From Eulemur rufifrons (taxonomy: Eukaryota; Chordata; Mammalia; Primates; Lemuridae): DNA of 64,000 nt. A model generated the notes under the pieces. The model was given only the letters and a program-made list of their open reading frames with translations, ran no database searches and was not told the DNA's origin. The first letter of the stretch is position 1, and the number at the start of each line of letters is the position of its first letter. The DNA lies in assembly GCF_041146395.1 (NCBI RefSeq), contig NC_091012.1:17102193-17166192 (forward strand). Reading direction: 5' to 3'. Made by a program: the position numbers and the translations under genes. This document shows, one piece after another, positions 49,151 through 61,905 of this stretch.

Positions 49151-51189
49151 AGAGCTTCTTATAAGGTTGTTTTAGATACTCAGTAGATAGTCATTTTTTC
49201 TTTCTCTTTGCTTGAATGTTCCTGTGGGAAAATAAAGCCTGGAGCTAACTAGCCTACTGTCTTGACAGAGTCATTCTCAAAGTTCTTTATATTGTCATGA
49301 TGATACAATACATGTTCCTAACAATCAGTGAGATGGAGCAGTGTGTACTTTACAAATTAATATCATTTTTGTCATTTTTGTGAAGAAAAAGAGAGTGCTG
49401 TCCATTAATATGCCTTACAAGCTTCTGGTTTTAGTTCACCTTTTTATCTTTTAAACATTTTTTTATTATTTGTATTCCATTCTTATCAGTCTGTTTGTGC
49501 ATTCTTTTTTATATATAGTTTTATCTCTATATTCTGTACTTGAGTTAATTTTGCTAATTTGTGCTTACCTGGGCTTTTGTTTATAATTTGTAGTTTTTGA
49601 GATATCTAGATTTGCAAAGTGGTTATTAAAAAGTAGAAAACATAAAATAGAAGAATGGTGCTTTGGGATAATACACAAATGGTGTATTCCCTAGTGTCCT
49701 CTATTTAAGCATGAATAAATAATTATACATGCCATATTTATCACTCATTTATTTTTTTTGAGACCGATAGTATTCAATATTCAAAGTAAATTAGAAAACT
49801 ATTCCATTTAACCTGGATTCCATCAAGATGGAAAGCTAAACTACCCTCCTCTTTTGCCTCAATATGTAGATAGAAAGATTTTAGTAATAACAAATACTAT
49901 ATGACATGTTAAGTCAATAATCATATAAATTAATGGAAATTTTATTAATCAGAACAGTTAATATTTACTAAGAAAATTCAATATGTTAGACACTATTCCA
50001 AAGATGATTTCACATGTATCATAATATATGAGTTCCAGGGTATAATACAAAGATTCATGGAATAAAGAAAAATTGAAACATTTATAATGATATTAGGCAA
50101 TATTTATATCATCAAAAGTTCAAGTGTTTTGGCATATAACTAAATTAACAGAAAGAGAGTTAATATAACAGCTGTATTATTAAGGTTTAATAGTTATGTA
50201 GATAAGGAATGGACAGCATCTTGAACCAGAAATCAGATGATACACAATTATTTCAAATGCAAGAAAAAATTATTAAAAATGCCATTTTCTGGACTAAAAA
50301 TTCCATTAACATCCTGAGAACAGAAATTCCACATGTCGTATTTTGTAGGCAACAGGAAATAACACTAGAAAATATCAGTTGTAGGGTAACCAGCAAGTAA
50401 GATCTAACCATATGCAAATTTCAATTAATATCCTCTTCTAAAATTTTTGAATTAAGTGGAAAAGCCAAACTGATAGTACTTTTTAAGTATCCAGGAAATG
50501 CTAATGTGGAAGTGTGATGCCTGAAGTAAACAGACCTGAACTCAAGTCACTCATTCTATCAGTTACAAGAGTATTGTTACAGAAAAATAGTCAGTATGTA
50601 AATATACACATATTTTTCACAAAAGTCAAGGACTGACACATCACAAATTTGTTCAAATCATAAGAAATGATTCAATATGAAAGAAAAGTAATCATTCATT
50701 ACACATTTCATTATCCTTTGGAAAAGGAGGATGGGGTGATAGAGCAAATCAAGAAACTCAGAATTTTTCATAACATGCAGTTTTCTGCCACAAAATATCT
50801 TTGCATATTATTCCACCTGAGTGTACGTGGTGCATATTGTGCTTTACGAAATATTACATATTTTTATTTTATTCTTCACTTTTAACTTTTTTATTTTCTA
50901 TTTTACCTAAAACATGCTGGACACATATATTTTTAAAATCCTTGCAATAAACACAGCAAAAGATAACTAAGAAATTACAAGGATTCCTATAATGCCCAAC
51001 AATTTGAAACTACAATATGGCAGTACAGGTGCTAGCAGTGTTTAGACATTTTAAATATATGATTCTACACAAGTTAATAACAAGAGATGGCAAAATGTGC
51101 TACTTAATTAATGTAACTAATGGCAGAAGAATCTACTTTTGAGGCATTCATGGTTCTAATTAGCCTGTTAAAAATTGCTCTAATTTTTG
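49151..51189. other. No feature recognised
   Basis: AT-rich DNA of about 2 kb. Open frames of 60-72 codons at 50209-50400 and 50667-50885 have no recognisable domain and are expected by chance in this composition. Confidence 0.4.
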
Positions 51190-52045
51190 CTACATAATTT
51201 TTAAAATGTTGATTATCCTTTTTTGGAACTGAGAAGCACCAAAGTCTCACTGTCACATAATATTGACCACAAGTCTCTAGCTACACAAGATAACTGGGTA
51301 ATATACCCATAACAGCATTGAAGTTGATGAGATGATAAGGTCCACCCAGTACATTACCATAAAGAAATCCACCAGCAGCAGGATGATGCGGGTGGCTCTT
51401 TTCTCTGGGAAGATTCTTGGGGAGAGGCTAGTGCTCTGAGGGTATTGGGATCACCTCTGGTACCTGAAGAAGAGAGTCAACATGTACACAAGTTGAAAGC
51501 ACCATAAATCCTACAAGAAAGGCATCCCTGTATATTGTCGGAGTGACATGCCCCTGATGATGTAGCTCATGGGAGAAAGCGAAGTATTTTCTGAGAATCA
51601 TCAGATTGGTCTAGCTCACATAGAAAGATACCACAGTACAGATGAAAAGTTTACTACTGAAAGACAAATTGAGAAGGCATAAAAAGAAGAACACATTTAA
51701 AAAGGTATTTTGTGAATATGTTTATACCTAGCAAGCCAGGAGGTGCTGGGTCTGGCGGTTATGGCCAAGAGCACACTCAGGATACAGATGGAAAGACCCC
51801 TCAACACCCTTCTCGTGTTAAAAACGCCTTACTCTGAAGTCATTCTGAAAATGCAAGGACTCAAACAGTTCCAGAGATGTCACAAAATATCAATGAGGAA
51901 TATCACTACGTGAACAGGGGCCAAGTGACTGGTTATGACATTGGTACTCGTAGGCCTGTGTGGAATAAGCCATATGAATACGTGCAAGAAAAAAAGCATT
52001 TGCTAAGATTACAATACCAGTTTGGTAAAAATGATTTTTAATTTC
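51190..52045 (-). pseudogene. Vomeronasal type-1 receptor (V1R) pseudogene
   Basis: V1Rs are seven-pass pheromone receptors encoded in one exon of about 900 bp. On the minus strand, from high to low coordinates: QTGIVILANAFF (about 52035-52000), IWLIPHRPTSTNVITSHLA and then PVHVVIFLIDIL (51990-51890), RVLRGLSICILSVLLAIT then ARPSTSWLARYK (51815-51730), FLVGFMVLSTCVHV (about 51520-51480), ATRIILLLVDFFMVMYWVDL then IISSTSMLLWVYYPVIL (51400-51285), and LLSSKKG near 51230. These match the conserved V1R blocks in order. At least three frame changes and several stops disable it. Not assigned to a VN1R subfamily. Confidence 0.85.
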
Positions 52046-52694
52046 AACATTAAGTAGAAATGTTTATCAGATTCATAGTAAAGAAGAAACACATTTTGTA
52101 CCTAAACAACAAAACAATAAAACTCACATTGATTTTTTATAAGGAAATTCATTAAAACTACTATCATTTTTATTTAATTCAGTTATCTTCAAGAAAGCCT
52201 GAGTAGCTCATACAAATTTTTATGTAATCAGCCTCTTTGCATTATTTTCTAAATTATATAATTATATTATAAACATAGTGCAAAGTCAAGCATAACAAAG
52301 CCTGTGTAAGTGTCCATTATCTCTGCCTCTACAGTGACTGGCCTCCTTGGAAACATTTACTAATATTCTACTTTGTTCAGTAAAAATTTAGCATATAAAT
52401 TTACTCAATGGTGAATTTATGTAAATGGAAAAAGAATCATCAAATCTCACAATGGGAAGCCTAGATTTCTTATGTTTGTTACATCTCTTCTGAGTTTTAA
52501 ACATTCTTACTTATTGCCTACCGCTTATTTCCTGTGTGGAGATATAATGGAGTCTTGCCAACAGATTTTACAAAATCATTGATTCTGACAGAAAGGAAAC
52601 AGAATTTCATTAGCATTAAGATGACTTTTTTAAAAAGCTTTTCATAAGATGTGACAATATTCCTGAGTGAGTCTCCACTACCTGGTGTAACAAA

Positions 52695-53190
52695 TTGTCA
52701 CACACTTAGAATCTTAAAGCAACATGTATCTATTACATATCATTTCTGGAAGACAAAAGAAATAAGTGGATGTTATTAGCCTAAATTAAGGTGTCAGCAG
52801 GATGAGGTTTCGCTCCATGGGCTCTAGATGTGAATCTATTGTCTTGTTTATTTTTTCTCTCTGAGCTTCTAGAGGGAACCTGAAGTCCTTGGCTCTTGTC
52901 TACCTACCAATTGCAAAGACAGCAGTGGCTGGTCACATTGTTCTCACTTTGCCTCATTCTGAAGCTGAGTCTTTTGCCTCCTGGTTACGCTTTTAAAGAT
53001 GCTGGTGATTACATTGGACCCTTCCAGATAACCCTGTGTAATCTCCTTATCTTAATGTCAGCTGATTAGCAACCTTAATTTAATCTGCAACCTTAATTCT
53101 CCTCTGTCACACAGGCTAACACAATTACAGAAGCCAGGGATTAGGATGTGGTCACCTTTGTTGTGTCATTATACTGCCAAAATTTCCTTT
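52695..53190 (+). repeat. Ancient interspersed repeat, same family as 21545-22585
   Basis: Blocks in the same order as at 21.5-22.6 kb: CAAATTGTCACACACTTAG, AAGGTGTCAGCAGGATG, TAACCCTGTGTAATCTCC, GTCAGCTGATTAGCAACC, ATTAGGATGTGGTCACC. More complete than the earlier copy. The family is not named here. Confidence 0.5.
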
Positions 53191-54405
53191 CAACCTCCAA
53201 ATTTTTTTTGCTCTTTCCCAATTTACTTTCTATTCCAGATCATAATTACATAAGTTTTCTAAACTTACAAGGAAATCATTCACATCTTTGTCTCAAGATA
53301 TATGGAGAATAATCCACGTAATTATTCACATTATGACATATGGAAAGTGTCATCAAAATAATCACATGGTGCTCCTTCCTAGAGGATTTGCTACATATGG
53401 CAAATTTTACTATTACCTTTTCAGGTCAGATCCTATGGATATAAACACTTTTTCCTATCCAGATTTTAGAAAACTCATTTATGTGAATCCAAATATTGGC
53501 TAACTCACACTTGCCTTTAGATTTATCTTCTGAGGTTAATGAATGTTTATGGTTAAAGGGAAATTACAGATCTGCCTGCTCAAAATATAAATTTGAAAGA
53601 AATGCAGAAATTTCCTTCTGCAGTTGTTTTTCTTGGCTCATATTTAGAAATTCATAGCTGAGGCAGAACATTGCTCTTGAATAGCCAGATATACATAAAA
53701 TTGTAGGGAGAATTTTCATAGTTGATTAGTGCTTTCTACTCTTTCTACCAGAGCTGAATATATGAAAAGGATGCATTTATCAAAACAGCAAAAACCAACA
53801 ATCTAATACTTCCTACAAATATATATCTGTACCCTCAGGACACTCAGGCATGTTTGACCCAGTGGTAGCACCAAGACAATATTGCCTTAAAGACATAGTG
53901 GTCTCCACTTTTTAAGAATAATATTCTAGTACCAATGAAATAATATTTGGAAATTGACCATTAATTTATGTATAATTAATTTATAACTATATGTCTGAAC
54001 CATATTGTTAATATATACTACATATTGGAAGCCATGTAAAAGAAAGGTGAAATGATTTGACAAGTATACATAGATAAATAATTTATTATTTTCTTATGTG
54101 TTTTGAAGGGATTGTTGACCTGCTACCATAGGCAGTTTCTCTCTCCGAAGTTGAGTATGGCATAATTCACTGAACAAAGCAGAAGAGGATCCCTGGGCTC
54201 CATTATACTTGGGGAGACAGATGCTCACAGTAGACATCATTAGCAGGTCATGCCCATAGTATGATAGATATAATGTTCTCTTGGCCTCTTCTATGTATGG
54301 ATGCATCTTCCCATATTCTGACTAGAATGACACAGCCCAGGACAAAATTCTACATCCCTTCATGATACACACTGTCAACACTTTAGGTATAGGATAACTG
54401 CACCT
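53191..54405. other. No feature recognised
   Basis: AT-rich DNA. 54090-54360 is a less AT-rich patch (open minus-strand frame 54094-54306, 70 codons) that could be an old repeat or provirus piece. I cannot support a call. Confidence 0.35.
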
Positions 54406-55995
54406 GACCCAATAAAGGTCATATATGACAAATACCACAATAAATGGAAAACATCTGTAAGCTTTATCTCTGGATTATAACTAGCATGCCCAGTTTCAGA
54501 CTCTTATTCTACAAAGTACTATATATTCAAGCCAGAGAAATTAGAGAACAAAATGAAAGGAATCCAGATGGGAAAGGAAATACTTAATTTCTCCCTGTTT
54601 ACAATTAAGATAATCTTATTTACAGAAAACCCTAAAGATGCCAGCAAAATACTGTTGGAAATAATAAATTCAGTAAACATATAGGATTCAAAATCAACAT
54701 GAAAAGTTAGTAGCATTTATATATACTAACAATGAACTATCTGAAAAGGAAACCAAGAAAGCATTTCCATATACAATAACTACAAAACAATTCTTGAAAA
54801 TAAATTTTACCCAAAGTGTGGACAATCTGTACATTCATGTAAGAACTTTAAGAAGTTAAAATAAGTGGAAAGATATCCCTTGGTCATGTATTTGCATTAC
54901 TAATATTGTTAAAGTGTGTATACAACACAAAATGATCTACAGTTTCAATGCAATTCCTATCAAAATAACCATGACATCTTTCACAAAAATTTCTGAAAAA
55001 TTCTAAGATCTGTAAGGTATCACAAAAGACCCTGCATGACCTAAGCAACTGAAAATAAGAACCAATCTTAAGCATCACATTATATGAATTTAAAATACAT
55101 TGCAAAGGTATAATAACAACATAGTATAATACAGCCACAAATACTGACACATAGGCCAATGGAGAAAGTACAGACCTCCAAAATAAATCTATACATTTGC
55201 AGTTAACTGATTTTAGACAAAGGTGACAAGGACATATAATGGATCAAGGACAATATCTTCCCTAATTGGTGTTGGGATAATTAAATATCCACATGAGGAA
55301 CAATGAAATGAGGCCCTCATTTAACCCCATATGTAAAAAATGAACTAAAATGCATTAAAGACTGAAATGTAAGATCTGAAACATTGAAACTACTGTGATA
55401 AAACACAGGAAAGCCCCATCACGTCAGTCTGAACAATGAGTTTTCGACTTAACATAAAAAACTCAGGCACGCACCGTTTGGGGAGTGGTAACACTTGAAG
55501 GTGCTGACTCGGGAAGGGGGGGTGGGGAAGGGAGGGATATATACCTACATGATGGGTGCAATGCGCACGACCTGGGGAACAGACAAGCCTGGAGCTCTGA
55601 CTTGGGGGGAAAGGCGGTACAGGAGCAACGTATGTAACCTGCAATTCTGTATCCCCCATAACAAGATGAAATTAAAAAAAAAAAAAAACTCAGGCAATGC
55701 AAAAACAAACAAACAAACAAACAAAAAATCAAATATGATTATTTCAAATAAAAAGCTTCTGTACATCTCCAGACATAATGGAATGATGAAACAACAAACA
55801 GATGGGAAAAAAAGCCATTTAAAGTTATAAATCTGGTGGTTGAATGGGCAAAATATACAAGGAACTCAAACAAGTATACAACAAAAAACAAATAACTATT
55901 TAAAAGGGGCAATATTTCACAAAAAGCTACTGTAACTAAAAAACAAATTCAGTAAATTCATCTCCAGTTAAAAAAATCATTACCTCCACTCCACC
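54406..55995 (+). repeat. Older L1 ORF2 remnant, split by a short L1 insertion
   Basis: Plus-strand landmarks include GTCATATATGACAAATACCAC, GAAAGGAATCCAGATGGGAAAGG, TTACAGAAAACCCTAAAGATGCC, TACAGTTTCAATGCAATTCCTATC and AAAAAGCTTCTGTACATC in order. Highly diverged. A 213-bp insertion at 55470-55682 and a CAAA-rich stretch near 55710 interrupt it. Confidence 0.65.
55470..55682 (+). mobile_element. Very short L1 3' UTR insertion with perfect duplication
   Basis: 213 bp: the end of module one, module two, CAACGTATGTAACCTGCAATTC and AAGATGAAATTAAAA tail, a copy B-type 3' end. The flanks are the perfect 14-bp duplication AAAAAACTCAGGCA (55456-55469 and 55683-55696), inside the older L1. No ORF2 sequence is included. 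Confidence 0.93.
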
Positions 55996-56009
55996 ATCAC
56001 AGGAAACCC

Positions 56010-57600
56010 AAATGGGAGGTATTAATTTGCCAGACTTCAGACTATACTACAAGGCTGTGGTTATTAAAACTGCTTGGTATTGGCACAAGTGCAGGGACAC
56101 AGACCAGTGGAACAGAACAGAAAATCCAGATATAAAACCATCCTCATGTAGCCATCTAAGCTTTGACAAAGCAGACAAAAACATACTTGTGGAAAAGAAT
56201 CCTTATTCAATAAATGGTGCTGGGAAAACTGGATAGCCATATGTAGAAGACTGAAACAGGACCCATAGCTTTCACCTCTCACAAAAATCAAATCACGGTG
56301 GATAACAGACTTAAACATTAAGGGGCAAAACTATTAGAATTCTAGAAGAAAATGCAGGAAAGGCTCTTAGAGACATTGGCCTAGGCAAAGAATTTATGAA
56401 CAAGACCCCTAAGGCAATCACAGCAACAACAAAAATAATTCAATGGGACCTGATTAAATTAAAAAGCTTCTGCACAGTCAAAGAAACAGTCAGGAGAATA
56501 AACAGACAACCTACAGAATGGGAAAAAATTTTTGCATACTACACATCAGATAAAGGACTGATAACAAGAATCTATTTAGAACTCAGGAAAATCAGTAATA
56601 AGAAATCAAACAACCCTATCAAAAAGTGGGCAAAGGACATGAATAGAAATTTTTCAAAAGAAGATATAAGAATGGCTAACAAACATATGAAAAAATGTTC
56701 AACATCTCTAATCATCAGGGAAATGCAAATGAAAACCACAATGAGATATCACTTAACTCCAATGAGAATGGCCTTTATCAAAAAGTCCCAAAACAATACA
56801 TGTTGGCGTGGATGCGGAGAGACAGGAACACTCATACACTGCTGGTGGGACTGCAAACTAGTGCAACCCCTATGGAAAGCATTATGGAGATACCTTAAAC
56901 AGATTCAAGTAGACCTACCATTCAATCCAGCAATCCCATTATTGGGCATCTACCCAGAAGAACAAAAGTCATTCTATAACAAAGACACGTGTACCAGAAT
57001 GTTTATAGCAGCACAATTCACAATTGCAAAGATGTGGAAACAACCCAAATGCCCATCAATTCATGAGTGGATTAGTAAAATGTGGTATATGTATTCCATA
57101 GAATATTACTCAGCTATAAGAAATAATGGTGATATAGAATCACTTTTGTTCTCCTGGAGAGAGTTGGAACCCATTCTATTAAGTGAAGTATCTGAAGAAT
57201 GGAAAAATAAGCACCACATTTACTCACCAGCAAGTTGGTTTCCCTGATCATCACCTAAGTTCGCATTTGGGAATAACACCAATTGGGTATCGGACTGAGG
57301 TGGGGGGTGGGGGAAGGGATGGATGTATACCTACATGATGAGTGCGTTGCGCACTGTCTGGGGAATGGACACGCTAGAATGTTCTGACTCAGGGGATGGG
57401 GGTGGGGGGATGGGATGAGGGTACAGCTATATGATGAGTGTGATGCACACTGTCTAGGGAATGGACACGCTTGAAGCTCTGACTCAGGGGGATGGGCGGG
57501 ACATGGGCAGTATATATAACCTGAACTTATGTACCCCCATGATAAGTTGAAATAAAAATAAATTAATTAATAAAAATAATAAAAAAATAAAAGCAATGCC
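56010..57600 (+). mobile_element. 5'-truncated L1 (ORF2 3' part, 3' UTR)
   Basis: It starts AATGGGAGGTATTAATTTGCC in ORF2 and ends in the AATAAAAATAAATTAATTAA tail. The 3' UTR has two modules (GTGCGTTGCGCACTG at about 57342 and GTGATGCACACTG at about 57438). No convincing target-site duplication was seen. Confidence 0.9.
56396..57247 (+). pseudogene. L1 ORF2 C-terminal 280 codons, open
   Basis: Open to the natural ORF2 stop after SPASWFP, with the Cys/His motif [18 protein letters not shown]. The upstream part (56012-56236) is in another frame because of indels near 56190 and 56320. There is no natural start; the protein would lack endonuclease and RT domains. Confidence 0.88.
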
Positions 57601-58280
57601 AAATTATTTGTCTTCATTCTTAAATTTAAACTTAGTCCTGAGTTTAAATGAATTTTTGGTAAACATTTTTCAGAAAGTTACTCAAACTCTTGCTATAACA
57701 TTTCTTCTTTAGTTAAATGGAGTTGATGGTACCTTTATGATATGAGTACTTTGAGGATTAAATTATATATTTGTGTTTAATAAATAGTAGTATTCTTTTG
57801 TCTTACCTTAACTTCATCTTCAGGAGCAATATGTGAGAGAAATAACTTTAAAATCTTGGCAGCAATTATGAGTTGCACATGCAAATACTCAATTAATACA
57901 GACCAGCCCCATGGAGACATGTTTCAATTTAAAGTAGTTTGACTTAAATTAGTGTGAAATTACAGAGCTTCTAAATTAGAAATTTTAAAAAGCAAACCCT
58001 TCACTCATCTCTTATATCAAAATTAATCCTTTTAAAAGTTTCTCAGGTCACGTTTAATCAGCTGCCATCTGGGATACTTATAACGAAAGCAAGGTGTGAT
58101 TCATATGTTCACGAAATTGCACTGTTAGGGTATCCTGGCTCCAGGGTTGATATTTCTGGTTGTGACTTTTTTTCTCTGTGTTCCTAGGGTACATTGTGTA
58201 TAACCCTAATCATGGTACTTAGATTGTGATGTAATTATTTGTTTACACCCCTCATTCCATTTCTCATTCATAAACTTCTT
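57601..58280. other. No feature recognised
   Basis: AT-rich, unique-looking DNA between two L1 insertions. Confidence 0.4.
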
Positions 58281-58284
58281 TGGT

Positions 58285-60065
58285 TGAGGAAAAAAAAAAA
58301 AACCCATTACCATTTTTATATGCCAACAGTAAGTATTCTGAAAAGGAAATCAAAATTGTAATCCTATTTACTATAGCTACAAATAAAATAAAATACCTAG
58401 AAATAAACTTAACCAAGGAAAAGAAAGATCTCTACAATGAAAACTACAAAAAATTGAAAAATTGAAAATGACACAGAAAATGGAAAGATATACATGCTAA
58501 TGGATTGAAAAATCAATACTGTTGAAAAGTAAATTCTATCCAAAACAATCTTAGAATCAATGCAATTTATGTCAAAATAAAAATAACATTCTTCACTGAG
58601 ACAGAAAGAAATCCTAAAATTTATATGGAACACAAAGAGATCCAGGATATCCAAACCTTCCTGAGCAAAAAGGACAAAATTGGAGGAACCACAATACATT
58701 ACCTGACTTCAGATTACACTACAGAGCTGGAGGAAAGAAAACAGCATGGCGCTGGCATAAAAACAAACACATTAACCAACCGAACAGAAAGGAGAGCCCA
58801 GAGAGAAATCCACGCATCTACAGTGAACTTATCTTCAACAAAGTTGCCAAGAACATAGAGCAGGGAAAGGACGGTCTCTTCAATAAAGACTGCTGGGAAA
58901 ACTGGATGTCCATATGAAAAAGAATGAAAGTAGACCCTCATCACTCACCCAATAAAAAAATCACATCAAAATGGATTAAAAACTTAAATCTAAGACCTCA
59001 TACTATGGGATTTCTAAGAAAACATGGGGAAATGCTTCAGGACATTGGTATTGGCTGGGGCTTCTTCAGTAATACACCCAAAGCACAGAAAACCAAGGCA
59101 ACACTGGACAAATGGGATCATGTCAAGATAAAAAGCTTCTACACAGCAAAGAAGACAATCAACAGATTGAAGAGACAACCCATAGAATGAGAGTAAATGT
59201 TTACAAACTGCCCATCTGATGAGGGATTGATAAGTAGACTATGTAAGGAGCTCCAAAACTCAGTAGGATCAATCAAATAATGAAAATAATGCTCAACATC
59301 TCTAATTATCAGAGAAATGGAAATCAAATCTACATTGATATCACTTATCTCCAGTGAGAATGGACTTTATCAAAATGTCCCAAAACAATAAATGTTGGCG
59401 TTGATGTGGAGAGCTAGGAACACTCATACACTGCTGGTGGGAATGAAAACTAGTACAACCTCTGTGGAAAGCAATATGGAGATACCTCAAAGAGCTACAG
59501 GTAGAACTACCATTTGCTCCAGCAATCCCATTACTGGGCATCTACCCAAAGAACAAAATACATTCTATAAAAAAGACATCTGCACTTGAGTGTTTATAGC
59601 AGCACAATTCACAATTGCAAAGATGTGGAAACAACCTATGTGTCCCTAAATATATGTGTGGATTAATAAAATGTGGTATATGTATACCATGGAGTTGTCA
59701 GCCACAAAAAAAAAAAAAAAAAAAAAAAATGGTGATATAGTACTCTTGTATTGTCCTGGATAGAGCTGGAACCCAGTCTACTATGTGAAGGATCTCAAGA
59801 ATGGAAAAACAAGCACCACATGTACTCACCATCAAATTGGATTTTACTGATCAACACTTCAATGCACATATAGGAATAACATTCATTGGGTGCTGGGCAG
59901 ATGGGAGGGGGAGTAGGGGATGAGTATGTACACACCTAATGGGTGCGGTGCATACTCTCTGGGGGATGACCATGCTTGAAGTACTGACTCTCCTTGGACA
60001 AAGGCAATATATGTAACCTAGATATTTGTATCCCCATAATATGCTGAAATAAACAAAATTAAAAA
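58285..60065 (+). mobile_element. Older 5'-truncated L1 (ORF2 3' part to tail)
   Basis: It begins near an A-run with ATTACCATTTTTATATGCCAAC, runs through ORF2 (KITSKWIKNLNLRPHTMGFL near 58955, [14 protein letters not shown] NPITGHLPK near 59530) and a diverged 3' UTR with one module (GGGTGCGGTGCATACTC), ending ATATGCTGAAATAAAC. An A27-like run sits at 59706-59731 within the 3' coding end. It is more diverged than the copies at 56010 and 60914. Confidence 0.85.
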
Positions 60066-60647
60066 ATCAAATATATGGTCTGTTTGAACACACTGGATGA
60101 ACTCTTGACTCTGAGGGGAGAGAGAATTCAAGAATAGGGTCCTTTTGGGGGGTGGATATTTTACCAGAATTTGTCCTGTTGCTTTTGGGGCTATGTGGGG
60201 GAGATATAAGAAAGCTGGTGTTGGTGGCACTGAAGGTTTGGGTATATGCAGTTACACCCAGACCAGCAAGTCTGGCCTAATTTTTCTGAACACTGCTCAT
60301 CACACATAGGTGAACTGTCTTGGTACTTTATATAGTTAGCAACCACAAAGCACCTCTCCACTTCATACATTTCAGTGCTTTTTATTTTCCATAGAAAAAT
60401 ACATGAATGATGCCCACCAAATATAGAAAGACTTCTAATAGCCCTTGTGTAGCAACAGTTAACCACACTCTTCCACAAAAATACTAGGAATAAAATCAGA
60501 GCATCTAGTGCTTTGAGAGCTGAATTACATCAATAGTTGCTTGTTAAAAGATGCAAAAAATCATGATATTACTTTTGTTAACCCACTCTGACCAAAAAGT
60601 ATATTTTAGAGGCTTTATTACAACTCTCAAAATATATATGTCCTTTT
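60066..60647. other. No feature recognised
   Basis: Mixed-composition DNA. 60190-60480 may be an old repeat, but I cannot name it. Confidence 0.35.
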
Positions 60648-60912
60648 TTAGGGGCTCAATACCCTTCAGGGTAGCAACAGAGAAGGTGAAATATCTGGGA
60701 GTGTGCCTGGCTAGGGAGGTGAAGGACCTCTGTAGGGAGGGCAATGAAGCACCGGGGAAGGAAGTGGCAGAGCTTTGCAAATGGATGGGGGGCTGTGCTG
60801 TGCTCGTGGATCGGAGGAATCAACAGGCAATGTATATAGCCTGATCTTTTGTACCCCCATAATGAGCTGAAAAACAAACAAACAAAAAATAAATTAATTA
60901 AATTAAAAAAAA
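60648..60912 (+). mobile_element. A-to-G hypermutated L1 ORF2 segment fused to an L1 3' tip
   Basis: 60648-60825 aligns with copy A 3852-4023 (ORF2). By hand alignment to the nearer of copies A and B there are about 30 A-to-G differences and only about half a dozen others, plus one inserted base. Examples: CTTCAAAATAGCAAC reads CTTCAGGGTAGCAAC, and TATACCTAACTAA reads TGTGCCTGGCTAG. At GGAATCAAC|AGGCAATG (60825/60826) the sequence jumps to the last 60 bp of an L1 3' UTR, identical to the copy at 47999 and with no such changes, followed by the AAACAAACAAAC tail. About 1.7 kb of L1 is missing at the junction. Confidence 0.88.
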
Positions 60913-60913
60913 G

Positions 60914-61905
60914 AATCTATTTAGAATTCAGGAAAATCAGCAAGAAAAAATCAAACAACCCTATCAAAAAGTGGGCAAAGGACATGAATAGAAACTTCTC
61001 AAAAGAAGATGTAAGAATGGCTAACAAAGATATGAAAGAATGCTCAACATCCCTAATCATCAGGGAAATGCAAATCAAAACCACAATGAGATATCACTTA
61101 ACCCCAGTGAGAATGGCCTTTATCAAAAAATCCCAAAACAACACATGTTGGCGTGGATGTGGAGAGACAGGAACACTCATACACTGCTGGTGGGACTGCA
61201 AACTAGTGCAACCCTTGTGGAAAGCATTATGGAGCTATCTTAAACAGATTCAAGTAGACCTACCATTTGATCCAGCAATCCCATTATTGGGCATATACCC
61301 AAAGAAAAAAGGTCATTCTATAACAAAGGCACATGTACCTGAATGTTTATAGCAGCACAATTCACAATTCACAATTGCAAAGATGTGGAAACAACCCAAA
61401 TGCCCATCAATACATGAATGGATTAGTAAACTGTGGTATATATATACCATGGAATATTACTCAACTATAAGAAATAACGAAGATACGACATCTCTATGGT
61501 TCTCCTGGAGAGAGTTGGAACCCATTCTATTAAGTGAAGTATCCCAAGAATGGAAAAACAAGCATCACATGTACTCACCAGAAAATTGGTTTCCCTGATC
61601 ATCACCTAAATACACATCTGGGAACGATACCAATCGGATATCAGACTGAGGTTGGGGGTGGGGGGAGGGGATGGGTGTATGCCTACATAATGAGTGCATT
61701 GCGTACCCTTTGGGGAATGGTCACGCTTGAAGGTGCTGACTTAGGAAGGGGGGGAAGGGGAGGGATATATACCTACATGATGGGTGCAACGCACACTGTC
61801 TGGGGAAGGGACACGCCTAGAGCTTTGACTTGGGGGGAAAGGCGGTACATGGGCAACGTATGTAACCTGAAATTCTGTATCCCCCATAATAAGATGAAAT
61901 AAAAA
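60914..61905 (+). mobile_element. 5'-truncated L1 joined to the tail of the preceding piece
   Basis: It starts GAATCTATTTAGAATTCAGG in ORF2, with ORF2 end frames at 60914-61352 and 61383-61598 separated by a small duplication (CACAATTCACAATTCACAATTG near 61358-61376). The 3' UTR is the copy B type with two modules and a tail at about 61893-61905. It probably inserted in the A-rich tail of the 60648-60912 piece. Confidence 0.88.

Noticed and set aside
56000..57610. Target-site duplication for the L1 at 56010-57600
   Set aside because: Only a short CCAAAT is common to both flanks, which is not convincing.
60648..60825. APOBEC-type hypermutation as the cause
   Set aside because: APOBEC enzymes change C to T (G to A on the other strand). 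The observed direction is A to G, judged against several unchanged L1 copies in the same window.
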